A DNA stretch of 64,000 nt from Legionella sp. (lineage in GTDB: Bacteria; Pseudomonadota; Gammaproteobacteria; Legionellales; Legionellaceae). Numbering within the stretch: the first letter of the stretch is position 1; every line of letters starts with the position of its first letter. The notes under the pieces were generated by a model. It was given only the letters and a program-made list of their open reading frames with translations. It was not told the origin of the DNA and did not search any database. The translations under genes and the position numbers were made by a program. The stretch lies in assembly GCA_002786165.1 (NCBI GenBank), contig PEQK01000010.1, positions 28,703-92,702 on the forward strand. Reading direction: 5' to 3'. This document shows, piece by piece, positions 18,562-28,356 of this stretch.

Positions 18562-19327
18562 GCCACACCTTCCAAGGCGCTTGCCCATCTTTCCACAAAT
18601 CTTCTAGTTGTTTTTTATGCAACAACGTATCCATAGGTTGCCAAAATCCTTCATGAAAATAAGCCGACATCTGACCTTCACTGGCTAAACGCTCCACGGG
18701 CTCTTTTTCCCAAGTGGTCGCATCGCCTTCAATATAATCCAGCACTTTTGGCGATAATACGAAAAATCCACCACTGATCCAACCGCCTTCCCCCGTGGGT
18801 TTTTCACAAAAACTATTGACGCGATGATTGTCGATGGTTAATGCGCCAAAACGGCCTGGCATTTGAGTGGCTGTCACAGTCGCCAATCTTTTTTTCTCTT
18901 GGTGGAATGCAATGAGTTTTTTGATGTCAATATCACTGACGCCATCTCCATAGGTAAAACAAAAGTCTTCCCCATCTAAATAGGGTTGAATTCGTTTCAA
19001 ACGGCCACCGGTCATGGTTTTTTCGCCCGTGTCCACAAGAGTCACAGACCAAGGTTCAGCGCTATTTTGATGGACTTTCATTTTATTGTTGGCCAAATCA
19101 AACGTCACATTCGACGTATGTAAAAAATAATTGGCAAAATACTCTTTGATCACATAGCCTTTGTAACCCAAGCAGACAATAAATTCAGTCAATCCATGTG
19201 CCGCATACATCTTCATGATATGCCAGAGAATGGGCTTACCACCGATTTCAACCATTGGCTTTGGTCGCAAATCCGTTTCTTCACTCAAACGCGTCCCATA
19301 TCCCCCTGCTAAAATAACCACTTTCAT
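18551..19327 (-). CDS. rfbF: Glucose-1-phosphate cytidylyltransferase
   Basis: A 258-residue nucleotidyltransferase that makes CDP-glucose from CTP and glucose-1-phosphate. [13 protein letters not shown] (6-18), [17 protein letters not shown] and [14 protein letters not shown] match RfbF/DdhA closely and separate it from RmlA and GalU. The ATG at 19325-19327 follows AAGGTG at a good distance; a GTG lies one codon upstream. It is the first gene of the CDP-sugar operon and may be co-transcribed with pgi, 63 bases upstream, which supplies hexose phosphate. Confidence 0.94.
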   Translation of the reverse strand: MKVVILAGGYGTRLSEETDLRPKPMVEIGGKPILWHIMKMYAAHGLTEFIVCLGYKGYVIKEYFANYFLHTSNVTFDLANNKMKVHQNSAEPWSVTLVDTGEKTMTGGRLKRIQPYLDGEDFCFTYGDGVSDIDIKKLIAFHQEKKRLATVTATQMPGRFGALTIDNHRVNSFCEKPTGEGGWISGGFFVLSPKVLDYIEGDATTWEKEPVERLASEGQMSAYFHEGFWQPMDTLLHKKQLEDLWKDGQAPWKVWHEE

Positions 19328-19390
19328 CACAGCACCTTAATTTTATGAAACCATTTTAATTTTTTGACCACACCATTTTAACTATCTGGT

Positions 19391-20836
19391 TTACGACACA
19401 ATAATAGAGGCCTTATTCGGCAAAAATTGCGCCATTTTTTGTTTCATTCGTTCCACACCAGGTTGATCAAACGGATTGATGTTCCATATCACCGATTGAA
19501 CGAACACTTTATGCTCATACAATGCAATCAAAGCCCCAATAGTTCGGGGAGAATTATCCACCAATTGCAAATGATTACAAGGGATATGTCGATTCGGATT
19601 GTCTTCTTCTTTGATCTCGCACAACAACGCTTCTTTATGTTGATCGATAATATCCGTGTCCTGTGATCGCACACTGATCAAATCAGCACTAAGACGATGC
19701 GTGCCTTGAGACAGTAATTGAAAATAACTATGTTGAGCTTGATTCCCAGAGCCACCCCAAATGATCGGTACCGTCGCATAATTCAAATCACGACCTTGTC
19801 TATCGATGGATTTACCATTACTTTCCATTTCTAATTGTTGTAGATAAGGCACAAACCATTGAAGAGATTGTGCATAGGTCAAAATCAACAAATTGTGAAT
19901 CTTTAAATTATTGTTATTCCAGATACCCAGCAAGGCCAACATGATCGGCATATTTTGTAAAACGTCAGCTTCATGAAAATGCTCATCCATCTGCGAGGCA
20001 CCTTGGAGCAATTCGATAAAATGTTCGAACCCAATGGCAATACAAGTGATTAAATTAATGGCCGAACAAACAGAGTATCGCCCGCCAACCCAAGACCATA
20101 CGGGTAAAATATGCTGAAAGGCCATGGATTGTGCTTTTTCAATATCTGCCGTCACGGCAATAAAATGAGGCGACGCATAACTTGCATACTGCCCCCACTC
20201 CAAAGCACGTGAAGCATTTAGTAAGGTCTCGGCCGTCGTAAAGGACTTAGAAGACACAATAAACAAAGTCGTTTCGGGATTAAGATCTGCCACAACCCGT
20301 TGAAATGCGGCCGTATCAAATTCGGAGATAAAATGAAATTTCAGCGTTTTAATCATTTTATCAGCCAAAGCATCAATACAAAATTGAGGTCCAAGCATGG
20401 ATCCACCAATACCGATATTGATGATGTCAGTTACCGGCTTACCAGTGTGACCCAACCATTGCCCAGAACGAATTTGATCCGCGATCGCGCCCATTCGGGC
20501 ACGCACAGCAATAATGTCTTGTTTGACATTCACATCATTGACCCATAATGGTTCATCACCAAAATGCCGCAATGCTGTATGTAAGGCAGGAGAAGTTCGA
20601 TTCAAGGGATAACCAGTCATTAATTGAGAAATCAATGGTTTGATTTGACAGTCTTCTGCCAACACACCCAATAATTTTAAAGCCGTATCGTCTATTTTTT
20701 GATGGCTAAAATCTAGCGTAATAGCATCAGTGTGCAAAATCAAAGGCATTTCTGTTTGCCAAACAGCTTTATAATGAAGGGTTTGAGCATGCTCCTCAAG
20801 CTTTTTCCAACTGGCCCTTTGTGTTAACAGCATCAT
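19391..20836 (-). CDS. pgi: Glucose-6-phosphate isomerase
   Basis: About 481 residues from the ATG at 20834-20836 (behind GGGAAAG); a TTG eight codons upstream is possible. It interconverts glucose-6-phosphate and fructose-6-phosphate. Visible family segments are INIGIGGSMLGPQF, FIVSSKSFTTAET (phosphate site), GGRYSVCSAIN, ESNGKS...GGSGNQAQHS and INPFDQPGVE with the catalytic-region residues. It is shorter than E. coli Pgi (549), as in Legionella and Coxiella relatives. It lies just upstream of rfbF and probably feeds the sugar cluster. Confidence 0.95.
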   Translation of the reverse strand: MMLLTQRASWKKLEEHAQTLHYKAVWQTEMPLILHTDAITLDFSHQKIDDTALKLLGVLAEDCQIKPLISQLMTGYPLNRTSPALHTALRHFGDEPLWVNDVNVKQDIIAVRARMGAIADQIRSGQWLGHTGKPVTDIINIGIGGSMLGPQFCIDALADKMIKTLKFHFISEFDTAAFQRVVADLNPETTLFIVSSKSFTTAETLLNASRALEWGQYASYASPHFIAVTADIEKAQSMAFQHILPVWSWVGGRYSVCSAINLITCIAIGFEHFIELLQGASQMDEHFHEADVLQNMPIMLALLGIWNNNNLKIHNLLILTYAQSLQWFVPYLQQLEMESNGKSIDRQGRDLNYATVPIIWGGSGNQAQHSYFQLLSQGTHRLSADLISVRSQDTDIIDQHKEALLCEIKEEDNPNRHIPCNHLQLVDNSPRTIGALIALYEHKVFVQSVIWNINPFDQPGVERMKQKMAQFLPNKASIIVS

Positions 20837-20931
20837 GCTTCTTTCCCAATCCTTGAACAATTTTTATGAGCAAAAATTGTAACTGAAATTTTTCTTTGTG
20901 GACATAGCTTTTTTACTTTTATGCATGATTT

Positions 20932-20960
20932 TTGACCTTTGGTTTTTTATATTCTATGAT
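20932..20960 (+). promoter_or_regulatory. Sigma70 promoter of accB
   Basis: TTGACC at 20932-20937 and TATGAT at 20955-20960, separated by 17 bases, close to consensus. It predicts a leader of about 125 bases before accB, which includes a short GC hairpin (gcgcg-cgtt-cgcgc) around 21061-21074 just before the ribosome site. Confidence 0.7.
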
Positions 20961-21094
20961 TATTTGCTTTAAAACCCACCTTATACGGCAGACGAGAGCA
21001 CGCCCAACCCTAGACATCTCTATAAAATTCAGGCAAAATCGCCGAAATATTGTACTATATAGCGCGCGTTCGCGCACCATAAAGAGAGAATCAC

Positions 21095-21559
21095 ATGAAT
21101 ATTCGTAAAATCAAACCTTTAATTGAATGGCTGGTAGAGATTGGCTTTACTGAAATAGAAATCAAAGAAGGCGAAGAGTCCTTGCGACTTGGGCGTCAAC
21201 CCCAACAAGCCGCTCATCATCATTCACCTGCTTATGTGCAATTTCCTGCAACATCCGCGCCACAACAACACGCTGCGCCGGCACCTAGTATAGAAGCACC
21301 GGTTACCAAAGAGGTCATCACCGCTGGACATCCTGTGTTATCTCCCATGGTCGGCACATTGTATACATCTCCATCTCCTGATGCGGCCGCTTTTGTCACT
21401 ATGGGCCAAGCTGTTAAAGCAGGCGACACGTTATGTATTATCGAAGCAATGAAGATGTTTAACGAAATCGAAGCGGACCGTTCTGGTATTATTACTGGAA
21501 TTTTAGTGGCCAATGGCGAACCCGTAGAGTTTGGCCAACCCTTGTTTATCATTGAATAA
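21095..21559 (+). CDS. accB: Biotin carboxyl carrier protein of acetyl-CoA carboxylase
   Basis: A 154-residue protein. An N-terminal helical region ([20 protein letters not shown]) is followed by an Ala/Pro/Gln linker (about 36-70) and the biotinyl domain, with the biotin-accepting EAMKMFNE (Lys120). It carries the carboxybiotin between AccC and the carboxyltransferase in fatty acid synthesis. accC follows after 11 bases, the usual accBC pair. Confidence 0.97.
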   Translation: MNIRKIKPLIEWLVEIGFTEIEIKEGEESLRLGRQPQQAAHHHSPAYVQFPATSAPQQHAAPAPSIEAPVTKEVITAGHPVLSPMVGTLYTSPSPDAAAFVTMGQAVKAGDTLCIIEAMKMFNEIEADRSGIITGILVANGEPVEFGQPLFIIE

Positions 21560-21570
21560 GGGGATATATC

Positions 21571-22911
21571 ATGTTGTCTAAAATTGTTATTGCCAATCGC
21601 GGCGAAATTGCATTACGTATTTTGCGCGCGTGTAAAGAACTCGGTATCCAAACGGTAGCTGTCCACTCTGAAGTCGATAAAGACTTATTACATGTTCGTT
21701 TGGCAGATGAAACCGTATGCATAGGTCCAGGCCCTTCGCAAAAAAGCTATTTGAACATCCCTGCGATTATATCTGCTGCGGAAATTACAGATGCGGTTGC
21801 CATCCATCCCGGATATGGATTTTTATCTGAAAATGCTGATTTTGCAGATATCGTTGAGCAAAGTGGTTTTCGTTTTATCGGCCCACGTGCGGATACCATT
21901 CGCATGATGGGAGACAAAGTCTCTGCCATTGCCGCCATGAAAAAGGCAGGCGTTCCTTGCGTCCCTGGATCAGATGGTCCTTTGACCGAAGACAATTTAC
22001 TGAACCTTTCGTTGGCCAAAAAAATTGGGTACCCCGTGATCATCAAAGCAGCGGGCGGTGGTGGTGGTCGTGGTATGCGAGTGGTACATAGTGAAGCACA
22101 TCTTTTGAATGCCATTGCTTTAACTCGAAGTGAAGCCAAAGCAGCCTTCTCAAACTCCATGGTCTACATGGAAAAATTCTTAGAAAACCCCAGACATATT
22201 GAATTTCAGGTCTTGGGCGATGGCAAAGGCCATGCGGTGCATTTAGGAGAACGTGATTGCTCCATGCAACGTCGCCATCAGAAAGTGCTTGAAGAAGCGC
22301 CAGCGCCTGGCATTACCGACAAAATACGTCAAAAAATTGGCGCTATCGTTGTCAAAGCGTGTTGTGAATTAAAATACCGTGGTGCAGGGACGTTTGAATT
22401 CCTTTATCAAGATGGTTGTTTTTATTTTATTGAAATGAATACGCGCATCCAAGTAGAGCACCCCGTCACTGAAATGATCACGGGTATCGATTTGGTCAAA
22501 GAGCAAATTAAAATTGCCAGCGATCTCCCATTTACTTTAAAACAAAACGATATTCACTTTCGTGGTCATGCCTTAGAATGCCGCATTAACGCAGAAGATC
22601 CTCAGACTTTTATGCCGTGCCCAGGTAAGGTCAATCTCTTGCATGCACCAGGAGGACCTGGCATTCGTTTTGATTCGCATCTCTACAGCTCTTATACTGT
22701 CCCACCCAATTATGATTCAATGATTGGTAAATTGATTTCTTACGGTGAAGACCGCGCGCAAGCGTTTGCTCGTATGCGAAATGCCTTAGATGAAATTGTG
22801 ATTGATGGCATCAAGACCAATCTTCCTTTACATCAGCGTATTTTACATAACCATGATTTTATCGAAGGTGGCACAAATATTCATTATCTTGAAACCTTAT
22901 TGAAAGAGTAA
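21571..22911 (+). CDS. accC: Biotin carboxylase subunit of acetyl-CoA carboxylase
   Basis: A 446-residue ATP-grasp enzyme, the normal length. It opens with [13 protein letters not shown], has the glycine-rich ATP lid [12 protein letters not shown] near residue 159, [16 protein letters not shown] and ECRINAEDP. It carboxylates the biotin on AccB with bicarbonate and ATP. It is followed after 3 bases by prmA, a gene order common in gammaproteobacteria. Confidence 0.97.
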   Translation: MLSKIVIANRGEIALRILRACKELGIQTVAVHSEVDKDLLHVRLADETVCIGPGPSQKSYLNIPAIISAAEITDAVAIHPGYGFLSENADFADIVEQSGFRFIGPRADTIRMMGDKVSAIAAMKKAGVPCVPGSDGPLTEDNLLNLSLAKKIGYPVIIKAAGGGGGRGMRVVHSEAHLLNAIALTRSEAKAAFSNSMVYMEKFLENPRHIEFQVLGDGKGHAVHLGERDCSMQRRHQKVLEEAPAPGITDKIRQKIGAIVVKACCELKYRGAGTFEFLYQDGCFYFIEMNTRIQVEHPVTEMITGIDLVKEQIKIASDLPFTLKQNDIHFRGHALECRINAEDPQTFMPCPGKVNLLHAPGGPGIRFDSHLYSSYTVPPNYDSMIGKLISYGEDRAQAFARMRNALDEIVIDGIKTNLPLHQRILHNHDFIEGGTNIHYLETLLKE

Positions 22912-22914
22912 TGA

Positions 22915-23814
22915 ATGATGATGCAACAACTAAAAATAGAACATTGCACACAACATGATGTCGAGCTTTTATCGGATTTATTAGAGCTGCATGGGGCATT
23001 ATCTGTCACGATGACGGATCAATTCGATGACCCGATTCTGGAACCAGAACCAGGTACAGTGCCATTATGGCCCCATGTGATCATGCAAGCTTTATATGAA
23101 CCTGAGGTGGATGTATCCTCTATCATTCAGCTGATTATGCTTCAATATCCATCAGCCCTGTGTTCGGTAGAGAATGTGGTCGAACAAGAATGGGAAAAAA
23201 CCTGTTTGGTTGACTTTCAACCCCAGCAATTTGGGCAGCGTTTATGGATTTGTCCTTCTTGGCATACACCGCCAGAACCCGATGCAGTGAATCTTATTTT
23301 AGATCCGGGGTTGGCATTCGGAACCGGATCGCATGGCACAACAGCGCTCTGTTTAACTTGGCTTGAGCAGGAAAATTTAAAAGACAAAACCATGATCGAT
23401 TATGGGTGTGGTTCTGGTATTTTAAGTGTCGCGGCCTTAAAACTAGGTGCAAAACAAGTGCATGCGGTGGATATTGACCCACAAGCACTGACAGCGACTG
23501 AAAGCAATGCAGTTATCAACAACATTGATGGTAATGACTTAAAGGTTGGTTACCCTGATGGGTTACATACAACGGTCGACTTGATTGTGGCTAATATTTT
23601 ATTAACCCCATTGCTGGAATTAAAACAATCCTTCCATCATTTACTGAATCATTCTGGGGTTTTAGCGGTATCCGGTATTTTGGGCAGCCAAACCGAACAA
23701 CTCACAGATGCCTATCAATCCTATTTTAAACTGCGCCACGCAGATCGAGATGGCGATTGGGCGTTACTGGTATTTGAAAAAATCAATGATCATTTGGATA
23801 CGTATTTGAATTGA
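22915..23814 (+). CDS. prmA: Ribosomal protein L11 methyltransferase
   Basis: A 299-residue SAM enzyme that trimethylates L11. The family signature DPGLAFGTGSHGTT (130-143) precedes motif I IDYGCGSGILSVAALKLGA (about 161-179) and VANILLTPL. Three consecutive ATG codons follow the accC stop, so the start could be 22915, 22918 or 22921. It is the last gene of the accBC-prmA operon, with strong hairpins beyond its stop. Confidence 0.95.
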   Translation: MMMQQLKIEHCTQHDVELLSDLLELHGALSVTMTDQFDDPILEPEPGTVPLWPHVIMQALYEPEVDVSSIIQLIMLQYPSALCSVENVVEQEWEKTCLVDFQPQQFGQRLWICPSWHTPPEPDAVNLILDPGLAFGTGSHGTTALCLTWLEQENLKDKTMIDYGCGSGILSVAALKLGAKQVHAVDIDPQALTATESNAVINNIDGNDLKVGYPDGLHTTVDLIVANILLTPLLELKQSFHHLLNHSGVLAVSGILGSQTEQLTDAYQSYFKLRHADRDGDWALLVFEKINDHLDTYLN

Positions 23815-23833
23815 AAATCAGGTGTCTTTTCAG

Positions 23834-23856
23834 CCCCTCATCTACCCGTTGGGCAC
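23834..23856. repeat. REP-like intergenic repeat, partial copy
   Basis: The stretch beginning cccctcatctacccgttggg matches the first half of the intergenic repeats at 28307 and 31712 (cccctcatc, then a ccc/ggg mini-hairpin and gcac). It starts 20 bases after the prmA stop. Confidence 0.55.
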
Positions 23857-23872
23857 ATGTTTTCTTTTACTA

Positions 23873-23929
23873 CATCGCGTTTTCTGCGTAAGTTGGGCCG
23901 AACGGCCCAACTTACCTTATTTCGCGATG
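23873..23929. terminator. Large nested hairpin after prmA
   Basis: An inner 13-bp perfect stem, gtaagttgggccg/cggcccaacttac at 23888-23900 and 23903-23915, is enclosed by an outer 7-bp stem, catcgcg/cgcgatg at 23873-23879 and 23923-23929. It should form a strong RNA or DNA cruciform. It could end the acc-prmA transcript, or be a remnant of a small palindromic mobile element. Confidence 0.55.
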
Positions 23930-23961
23930 GAGACTGAGTGTTGTTAATGTTTGATGTTAAA

Positions 23962-23981
23962 ATTAACACATATGTGTTAAT
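23962..23981. promoter_or_regulatory. Perfect 20-bp palindrome upstream of the F-box-like gene
   Basis: Half-site attaacacat and its complement, directly joined. It lies 35 bases before the ATG of the gene at 24017, a position suited to an operator near the promoter. The bound regulator is unknown. Confidence 0.45.
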
Positions 23982-24016
23982 AAAATGTCTCAAAAACCAT
24001 TACTGTAGGGTACATT

Positions 24017-25390
24017 ATGAGTGATAACATCGAAGAGCTCGGCTTAAAAATTATAAACAAAACCAATAATTTAATAAATGAAATTACAAAGAAACGCCAC
24101 TCTATAACGCCCTCCAACTTAACTCCATATTTTCAAGCCGTAGAGAATTTTCTAGTATCAATAGATATCATGAAGATAACGTCACCCTTCACAAAGCTAA
24201 AAGAGTCAGCACAAGAAGGTCTAAAAGCAGTATATGCAAAATCTTTGGATCTCACACAACTGAATGAATCAAAACCCGGCTTGCTTGCAAAATTATTTCC
24301 TAAATCTTCTGAAATACAACCCGAAGACTATGCTGAATCTCGACAAAAAGAGTATGAGAGTGCCTTTAAAATACGGAAAGGGTTGTCTATATTTCCAAAT
24401 ATTTTTCCTAATTTTTCCATTGAAAACTGGATCGCGCCACTCCCAAAAACAATCATTGAGGAAGAATGGGATGCTCTAGAACATTTAGTTGAACGTTTTA
24501 ATCACGCTGTAGAAATTAATAACTCTTTAAAAACAACGAAAGTTAAAAACTCCCACACCCAATTGTCAAAATTAAATATTGATACAGTAAAACTAATATT
24601 ATCTTATCTTAATCCTATTGAATTGATTGCTGTACATCAGAGTCCTGAATGTAATATTGGACTTCGAATTGAAGAAAGCATGAATGACTCCATGGGCAAA
24701 ATGAAAGAAGATGGATTTCCTGAGCATGCATTTTTCTATCTCAAGGTGAATCCACTGATCATTTCATTTGATAATAATTTGTACCGTTCTTTAAAACAAT
24801 TGCTGCAAGACGGATTTCATCCAGCCATATTCAATACCATTGATCCAAAACGTTTCGTTCATGCGCCATGCATTGAAAATGCTGCGTTTGACGAGCAACT
24901 GCTTACCGCTGAGACTTTTCCTGATAACCATCGCGTAGTTCGAGGAAGAGACGAGGGTAATAAACCCTTTATCGGTATACTGAACAGCAAAAACATTCCA
25001 GTGAGATTTTATCAATACGATCATCATCGTCACAACTTTTGGGAAAACGATACGGGGCCCCTTGGCAATCTTGATGTGGCTGAATTAAAAATACCTATTA
25101 CCCGAAGTATCAACTTCAAGGCCGAACCTTCAGATATAAAAAATTCAACTTATGGCGTAGCAGAAGGTAAGAACATTGAGCCTTCATTTGAAAAATGGCA
25201 GGAATGGTTAGCGTTGTTTTTGAGTTATATCAATGAATCCTGTCCTAAAAAAAATGGTGATAGTTATGATCCATTCATTTTAGAAGGGTTACGTGTAAAA
25301 CTGGCTCACATCGTAAGCGATCGATATCCCTGTGTTGACAGGGCAGAATATCCAGAAACAGAATTACCGCATACCAGACCCGGTTGGTGA
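24017..25390 (+). CDS. Hypothetical protein with an F-box-like motif; candidate effector
   Basis: A 457-residue soluble protein of no recognised full-length family. Residues about 183-207 (LSKLNIDTVKLILSYLNPIE and following) fit the F-box pattern: L-x-x-L, then a hydrophobic I-L-x-Y-L, and a second helix. In Legionella, F-box proteins are Dot/Icm effectors that recruit host SCF ubiquitin ligases. The N-terminal 180 residues are mainly helical and the C-terminal half has no motif I can name. It is a single gene with its own upstream palindrome and a terminator-like hairpin after it. The effector role is inference; the match is by eye only. Confidence 0.6.
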   Translation: MSDNIEELGLKIINKTNNLINEITKKRHSITPSNLTPYFQAVENFLVSIDIMKITSPFTKLKESAQEGLKAVYAKSLDLTQLNESKPGLLAKLFPKSSEIQPEDYAESRQKEYESAFKIRKGLSIFPNIFPNFSIENWIAPLPKTIIEEEWDALEHLVERFNHAVEINNSLKTTKVKNSHTQLSKLNIDTVKLILSYLNPIELIAVHQSPECNIGLRIEESMNDSMGKMKEDGFPEHAFFYLKVNPLIISFDNNLYRSLKQLLQDGFHPAIFNTIDPKRFVHAPCIENAAFDEQLLTAETFPDNHRVVRGRDEGNKPFIGILNSKNIPVRFYQYDHHRHNFWENDTGPLGNLDVAELKIPITRSINFKAEPSDIKNSTYGVAEGKNIEPSFEKWQEWLALFLSYINESCPKKNGDSYDPFILEGLRVKLAHIVSDRYPCVDRAEYPETELPHTRPGW

Positions 25391-25419
25391 TGCCATATAA
25401 GACCAGTATTGTTGTAAAT

Positions 25420-25452
25420 AATATTCCTTCTCCCCTTGAGAGAAGGAATATT
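25420..25452. terminator. Hairpin between convergent genes, REP-like second half
   Basis: A 13-bp perfect stem, aatattccttctc at 25420-25432 and gagaaggaatatt at 25440-25452, with a 7-base loop. The ccttctcccctt core matches the second half of the intergenic repeats at 28307 and 31712. It lies between the F-box-like gene and mdh, which converge here. Confidence 0.55.
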
Positions 25453-25545
25453 CTGGATTTATTCAATAACGTCTATGGCCGAGGAGACGTTGGTAGCCTC
25501 CAAGTATGTGTATTATCGGCGGCTACATTACAAGAACCAAACCAC

Positions 25546-26544
25546 TTAATCCAATAACCCTAATTCTTTGACTGCATCTCGTTCTGAACGCAATTCAGCC
25601 AAAGTTGCATCGAATTTTTCTTGGCCATACGCATCGAAACTTAATCCTTCGACGATACGTAATATACCGTTTTCACGACGAGTTGGGTAAGAAAACATGA
25701 GACCAGGATCAACGCCATACTCCCCAGTTGAATGATGACAAATAGAGAAAGAATCCCCTTCAGGTGTATCGTTTAATAAATGATACACCGACCCCACCAC
25801 AGCATTGGCCGCAGAGGCTGCAGAAGACGCGCCGCGGGCTTTGATCACAGCTGCGCCACGCTGTTGGACGGTAGGAATAAACGTATCTTTGAGCCATGTT
25901 TCATCCCCAATGACATCCGGAACCGGTTGGCCATTGATTTTGGCATGATAAAAATCAGGGAACTGTGTCGCAGAATGATTACCCCAAATGGTCATATCCG
26001 TCACAGCCGTCACATCAACTTTGGCTTTTTGTGCCAATTGAGTACGAGCGCGTAATTCGTCTAACAGTGTCATGGCATAAAAACGATCGCCTGGGATATC
26101 TTTGGCATGATGTTTTGCAATCAAGCAATTGGTGTTACAAGGATTACCCACCACAAATACGCGCACATCATCCGCCGCATTGTCATTGATCGCTTTGCCT
26201 TGATTGATGAACACACCGCCATTGATCTTCAACAAGTCAGAACGTTCCATACCTTGTTTACGTGGTACTGAACCAACCAGTAATGCCCAATTAACACCGT
26301 CCATTGCCTGGTTCAAATCAGACGTACACACAATACGCTTCAAACGTGGAAACGCACAGTCGTCCAATTCCATGGCAACACCATGCAATGCTGGCAAAGC
26401 CTGTTCTAATTCCAATAAATTCAATTCCACATCTGCATCACCAAACATTTGACCTGATGCAATCCGAAACAACAATGCATAACCAATCTGACCAGCAGCA
26501 CCAGATACTACGACCCGTACTCTTTCTCTTTGTTTTTGACTCAT
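25546..26544 (-). CDS. mdh: Malate dehydrogenase
   Basis: A 332-residue NAD-dependent dehydrogenase of the dimeric type (about 325-333 residues). [20 protein letters not shown] (12-31) binds [19 protein letters not shown] is the substrate-loop region, GNPCNTN and the catalytic His in [13 protein letters not shown] are intact. It interconverts malate and oxaloacetate in the TCA cycle. Single-gene unit, convergent with the gene at 24017 and divergent from hemW. Confidence 0.96.
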   Translation of the reverse strand: MSQKQRERVRVVVSGAAGQIGYALLFRIASGQMFGDADVELNLLELEQALPALHGVAMELDDCAFPRLKRIVCTSDLNQAMDGVNWALLVGSVPRKQGMERSDLLKINGGVFINQGKAINDNAADDVRVFVVGNPCNTNCLIAKHHAKDIPGDRFYAMTLLDELRARTQLAQKAKVDVTAVTDMTIWGNHSATQFPDFYHAKINGQPVPDVIGDETWLKDTFIPTVQQRGAAVIKARGASSAASAANAVVGSVYHLLNDTPEGDSFSICHHSTGEYGVDPGLMFSYPTRRENGILRIVEGLSFDAYGQEKFDATLAELRSERDAVKELGLLD

Positions 26545-26621
26545 CGATTATCCTATTATCACAAACTTAGAATGAATACTTACTATAGCATAATCAATTA
26601 AAAATCCGTATCATCCACGGC

Positions 26622-27782
26622 ATGATCCCACTATCACTTTACATTCATATACCCTGGTGTATCCGCAAATGTCCTTATTGCGACTTTAATTCGCATAAAA
26701 GCCCAGACATATTGCCTGAAATTGCCTATGTGGATGCGCTACTGGCTGATTTTGATCAAGATGTCATTCGTTATGGTGCAGAACGTCCGCTACATTCTAT
26801 TTTTATTGGAGGTGGCACGCCTAGTTTATTCTCCGCAGATGCCTATGACCGGTTGTTCTCGCAATTAAAACAACGCATTCCCTTTGCAAAAGACTTAGAA
26901 ATCACCTTAGAAGCTAATCCTGGAACTGTAGAACATGGACGATTCAGCGATTATTTTGCATTGGGCATCAATCGGTTGTCTTTGGGTATTCAAAGCTTCA
27001 ACACCCAGCACTTGCAAACATTAGGCCGCATTCATGATGCCAAACAAGCCCATCAAGCCATTGAACAAGCGCAACAAGCTGGCTTTACCAATTTTAATCT
27101 GGATCTGATGCATGGATTACCCGGACAAACGGTACAAGAAGCGCTCGATGATTTACAACAAGCGTTTGGGCATCACCCAACTCATTTATCTTGGTACCAA
27201 TTAACCATTGAACCAAATACGATATTTCATAAAACGCAACCTCAATTGCCTGATGAAGACATCATGGCAGACATAGAAGAAGCAGGAATTGCATTGTTAG
27301 AATCACAACAATTTGAACGCTATGAAATTTCTGCATTCTGTCGCAACAAGCAGACAGCACAGCATAATTTAAATTACTGGTTGTTTGGCGATTATTATGG
27401 CATCGGCGCAGGTGCGCATGGAAAACTCACCTTGCAAGCGCCTGAACAGATTTATCGCACGCAAAAATATCGCCAACCGAAAGATTATTTACATACCGAT
27501 AAACCCTTTTTGGTCGATAGTCACGCCTTGGATGCAGAAGCCCTCATCTTTGAATTTATGCTGAATGTGACCCGACTAGAACAAGATATTCCCTATCAAT
27601 TATTTGTAGACAGAACAGGTCTAAACCTCGATCAATTGTATCCATTACTTGAAAAAGCACAACAACGTAACTTGGTCACGCTCCAATCATCTTCTTGGCG
27701 CATCACCCCTCTGGGCAGACGCTTTACCAATGATCTACAAACATTGTTTTTACCAAAAAAATCATCTCAAAAAGCAAATTAA
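26622..27782 (+). CDS. hemW: Radical SAM protein HemW
   Basis: A 386-residue protein of the coproporphyrinogen-oxidase-like group. HIPWCIRKCPYCDF has the three cluster cysteines (Cys13, 17, 20) with the tyrosine-containing spacing CxxxCPYC; FIGGGTPSLF and GLPGQT follow, with the HemN C-terminal domain after residue 300. HemW is known as a heme chaperone and lacks the N-terminal extension of true HemN. It is divergent from mdh with a 77-base gap. Confidence 0.93.
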   Translation: MIPLSLYIHIPWCIRKCPYCDFNSHKSPDILPEIAYVDALLADFDQDVIRYGAERPLHSIFIGGGTPSLFSADAYDRLFSQLKQRIPFAKDLEITLEANPGTVEHGRFSDYFALGINRLSLGIQSFNTQHLQTLGRIHDAKQAHQAIEQAQQAGFTNFNLDLMHGLPGQTVQEALDDLQQAFGHHPTHLSWYQLTIEPNTIFHKTQPQLPDEDIMADIEEAGIALLESQQFERYEISAFCRNKQTAQHNLNYWLFGDYYGIGAGAHGKLTLQAPEQIYRTQKYRQPKDYLHTDKPFLVDSHALDAEALIFEFMLNVTRLEQDIPYQLFVDRTGLNLDQLYPLLEKAQQRNLVTLQSSSWRITPLGRRFTNDLQTLFLPKKSSQKAN

Positions 27783-27791
27783 AAACAAATA

Positions 27792-27805
27792 GTCTATAAT
27801 TAAAT
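27792..27805 (+). promoter_or_regulatory. Putative -10 element (GTCTATAAT type)
   Basis: The sequence agtctataattaaa holds a perfect TATAAT at 27795-27800, about 30 bases before the ATG at 27830. The same GTCTATA core recurs before the genes at 36286 and 45155, and a close variant before 47568. No good -35 is visible. Confidence 0.45.
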
Positions 27806-27829
27806 CAAACGACGCATTGAGGTAATGTC

Positions 27830-28303
27830 ATGGGTAAGACCAGAGATTTTTTAGACTATTTAGAAAGATTGACAGAAGTCCATCATATGGAAGAAGAGCG
27901 TATTAAGAAAGAAGCCACTTATAACCCTAATGAAAAATTGGTGTACCAACATAAGGTTGCTGCTCTCGCGCAAAAATACGAAAAAAATATCAAAGAATTG
28001 ATTAAAAACCATATCACCTATCTTGGCGCAAAAGATCCCTATGGTCGCAAACCTTTATTTGGTGCAGAAGCTAAAAAAATATTATTCACAGATTTATATA
28101 GCGACGTTGTATCTCTTCAAGGGCATGCCTTTATGGCAGAACTCGCAAAACAAATCAACACACTGAAATCTAATTCTATTATTGATGCTCCTCGTTGGCC
28201 GAGTTTACACGCGAATCATGTGTTTCATTTTTTTAAATCGATATTCATTCAACCGCAAGTTGAAAACAATGAGCCAAGACATGTGAAAAAGAAACAGCGT
28301 TGA
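27830..28303 (+). CDS. Hypothetical helical protein
   Basis: A 157-residue charged, mostly helical protein without a signal peptide or membrane segment. It starts at ATG 27830 behind GAGG (27819-27822), with its own -10-like TATAAT upstream. Features are KKEATYNPNEKLVYQHK near the N-terminus, a Lys-rich middle, and a basic tail (PRHVKKKQR). I recognise no family. The shared promoter-like sequence with candidate effector genes in this window makes a secreted role possible, but nothing more supports it. Confidence 0.6.
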   Translation: MGKTRDFLDYLERLTEVHHMEEERIKKEATYNPNEKLVYQHKVAALAQKYEKNIKELIKNHITYLGAKDPYGRKPLFGAEAKKILFTDLYSDVVSLQGHAFMAELAKQINTLKSNSIIDAPRWPSLHANHVFHFFKSIFIQPQVENNEPRHVKKKQR

Positions 28304-28306
28304 GTT

Positions 28307-28350
28307 CCCCTCATCCATCCTGCGGGCACTTCCCCTATAGGGAGAAGGGA
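28307..28350. repeat. REP-like intergenic repeat copy
   Basis: It begins cccctcatccatcctgcggg, then cacttcccc-tataggggagaaggg-type dyad. It follows the stop of the gene at 27830 by three bases and ends just before the stop of the convergent lipoprotein gene. It is the same element as at 31712-31757 and could serve as a bidirectional terminator. Confidence 0.6.
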
Positions 28351-28356
28351 TTGGTT

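Noticed and set aside
21747..22160. A 137-codon open frame antisense to accC
   Set aside because: Antisense to a strongly conserved enzyme; proline-rich translation typical of a shadow frame.
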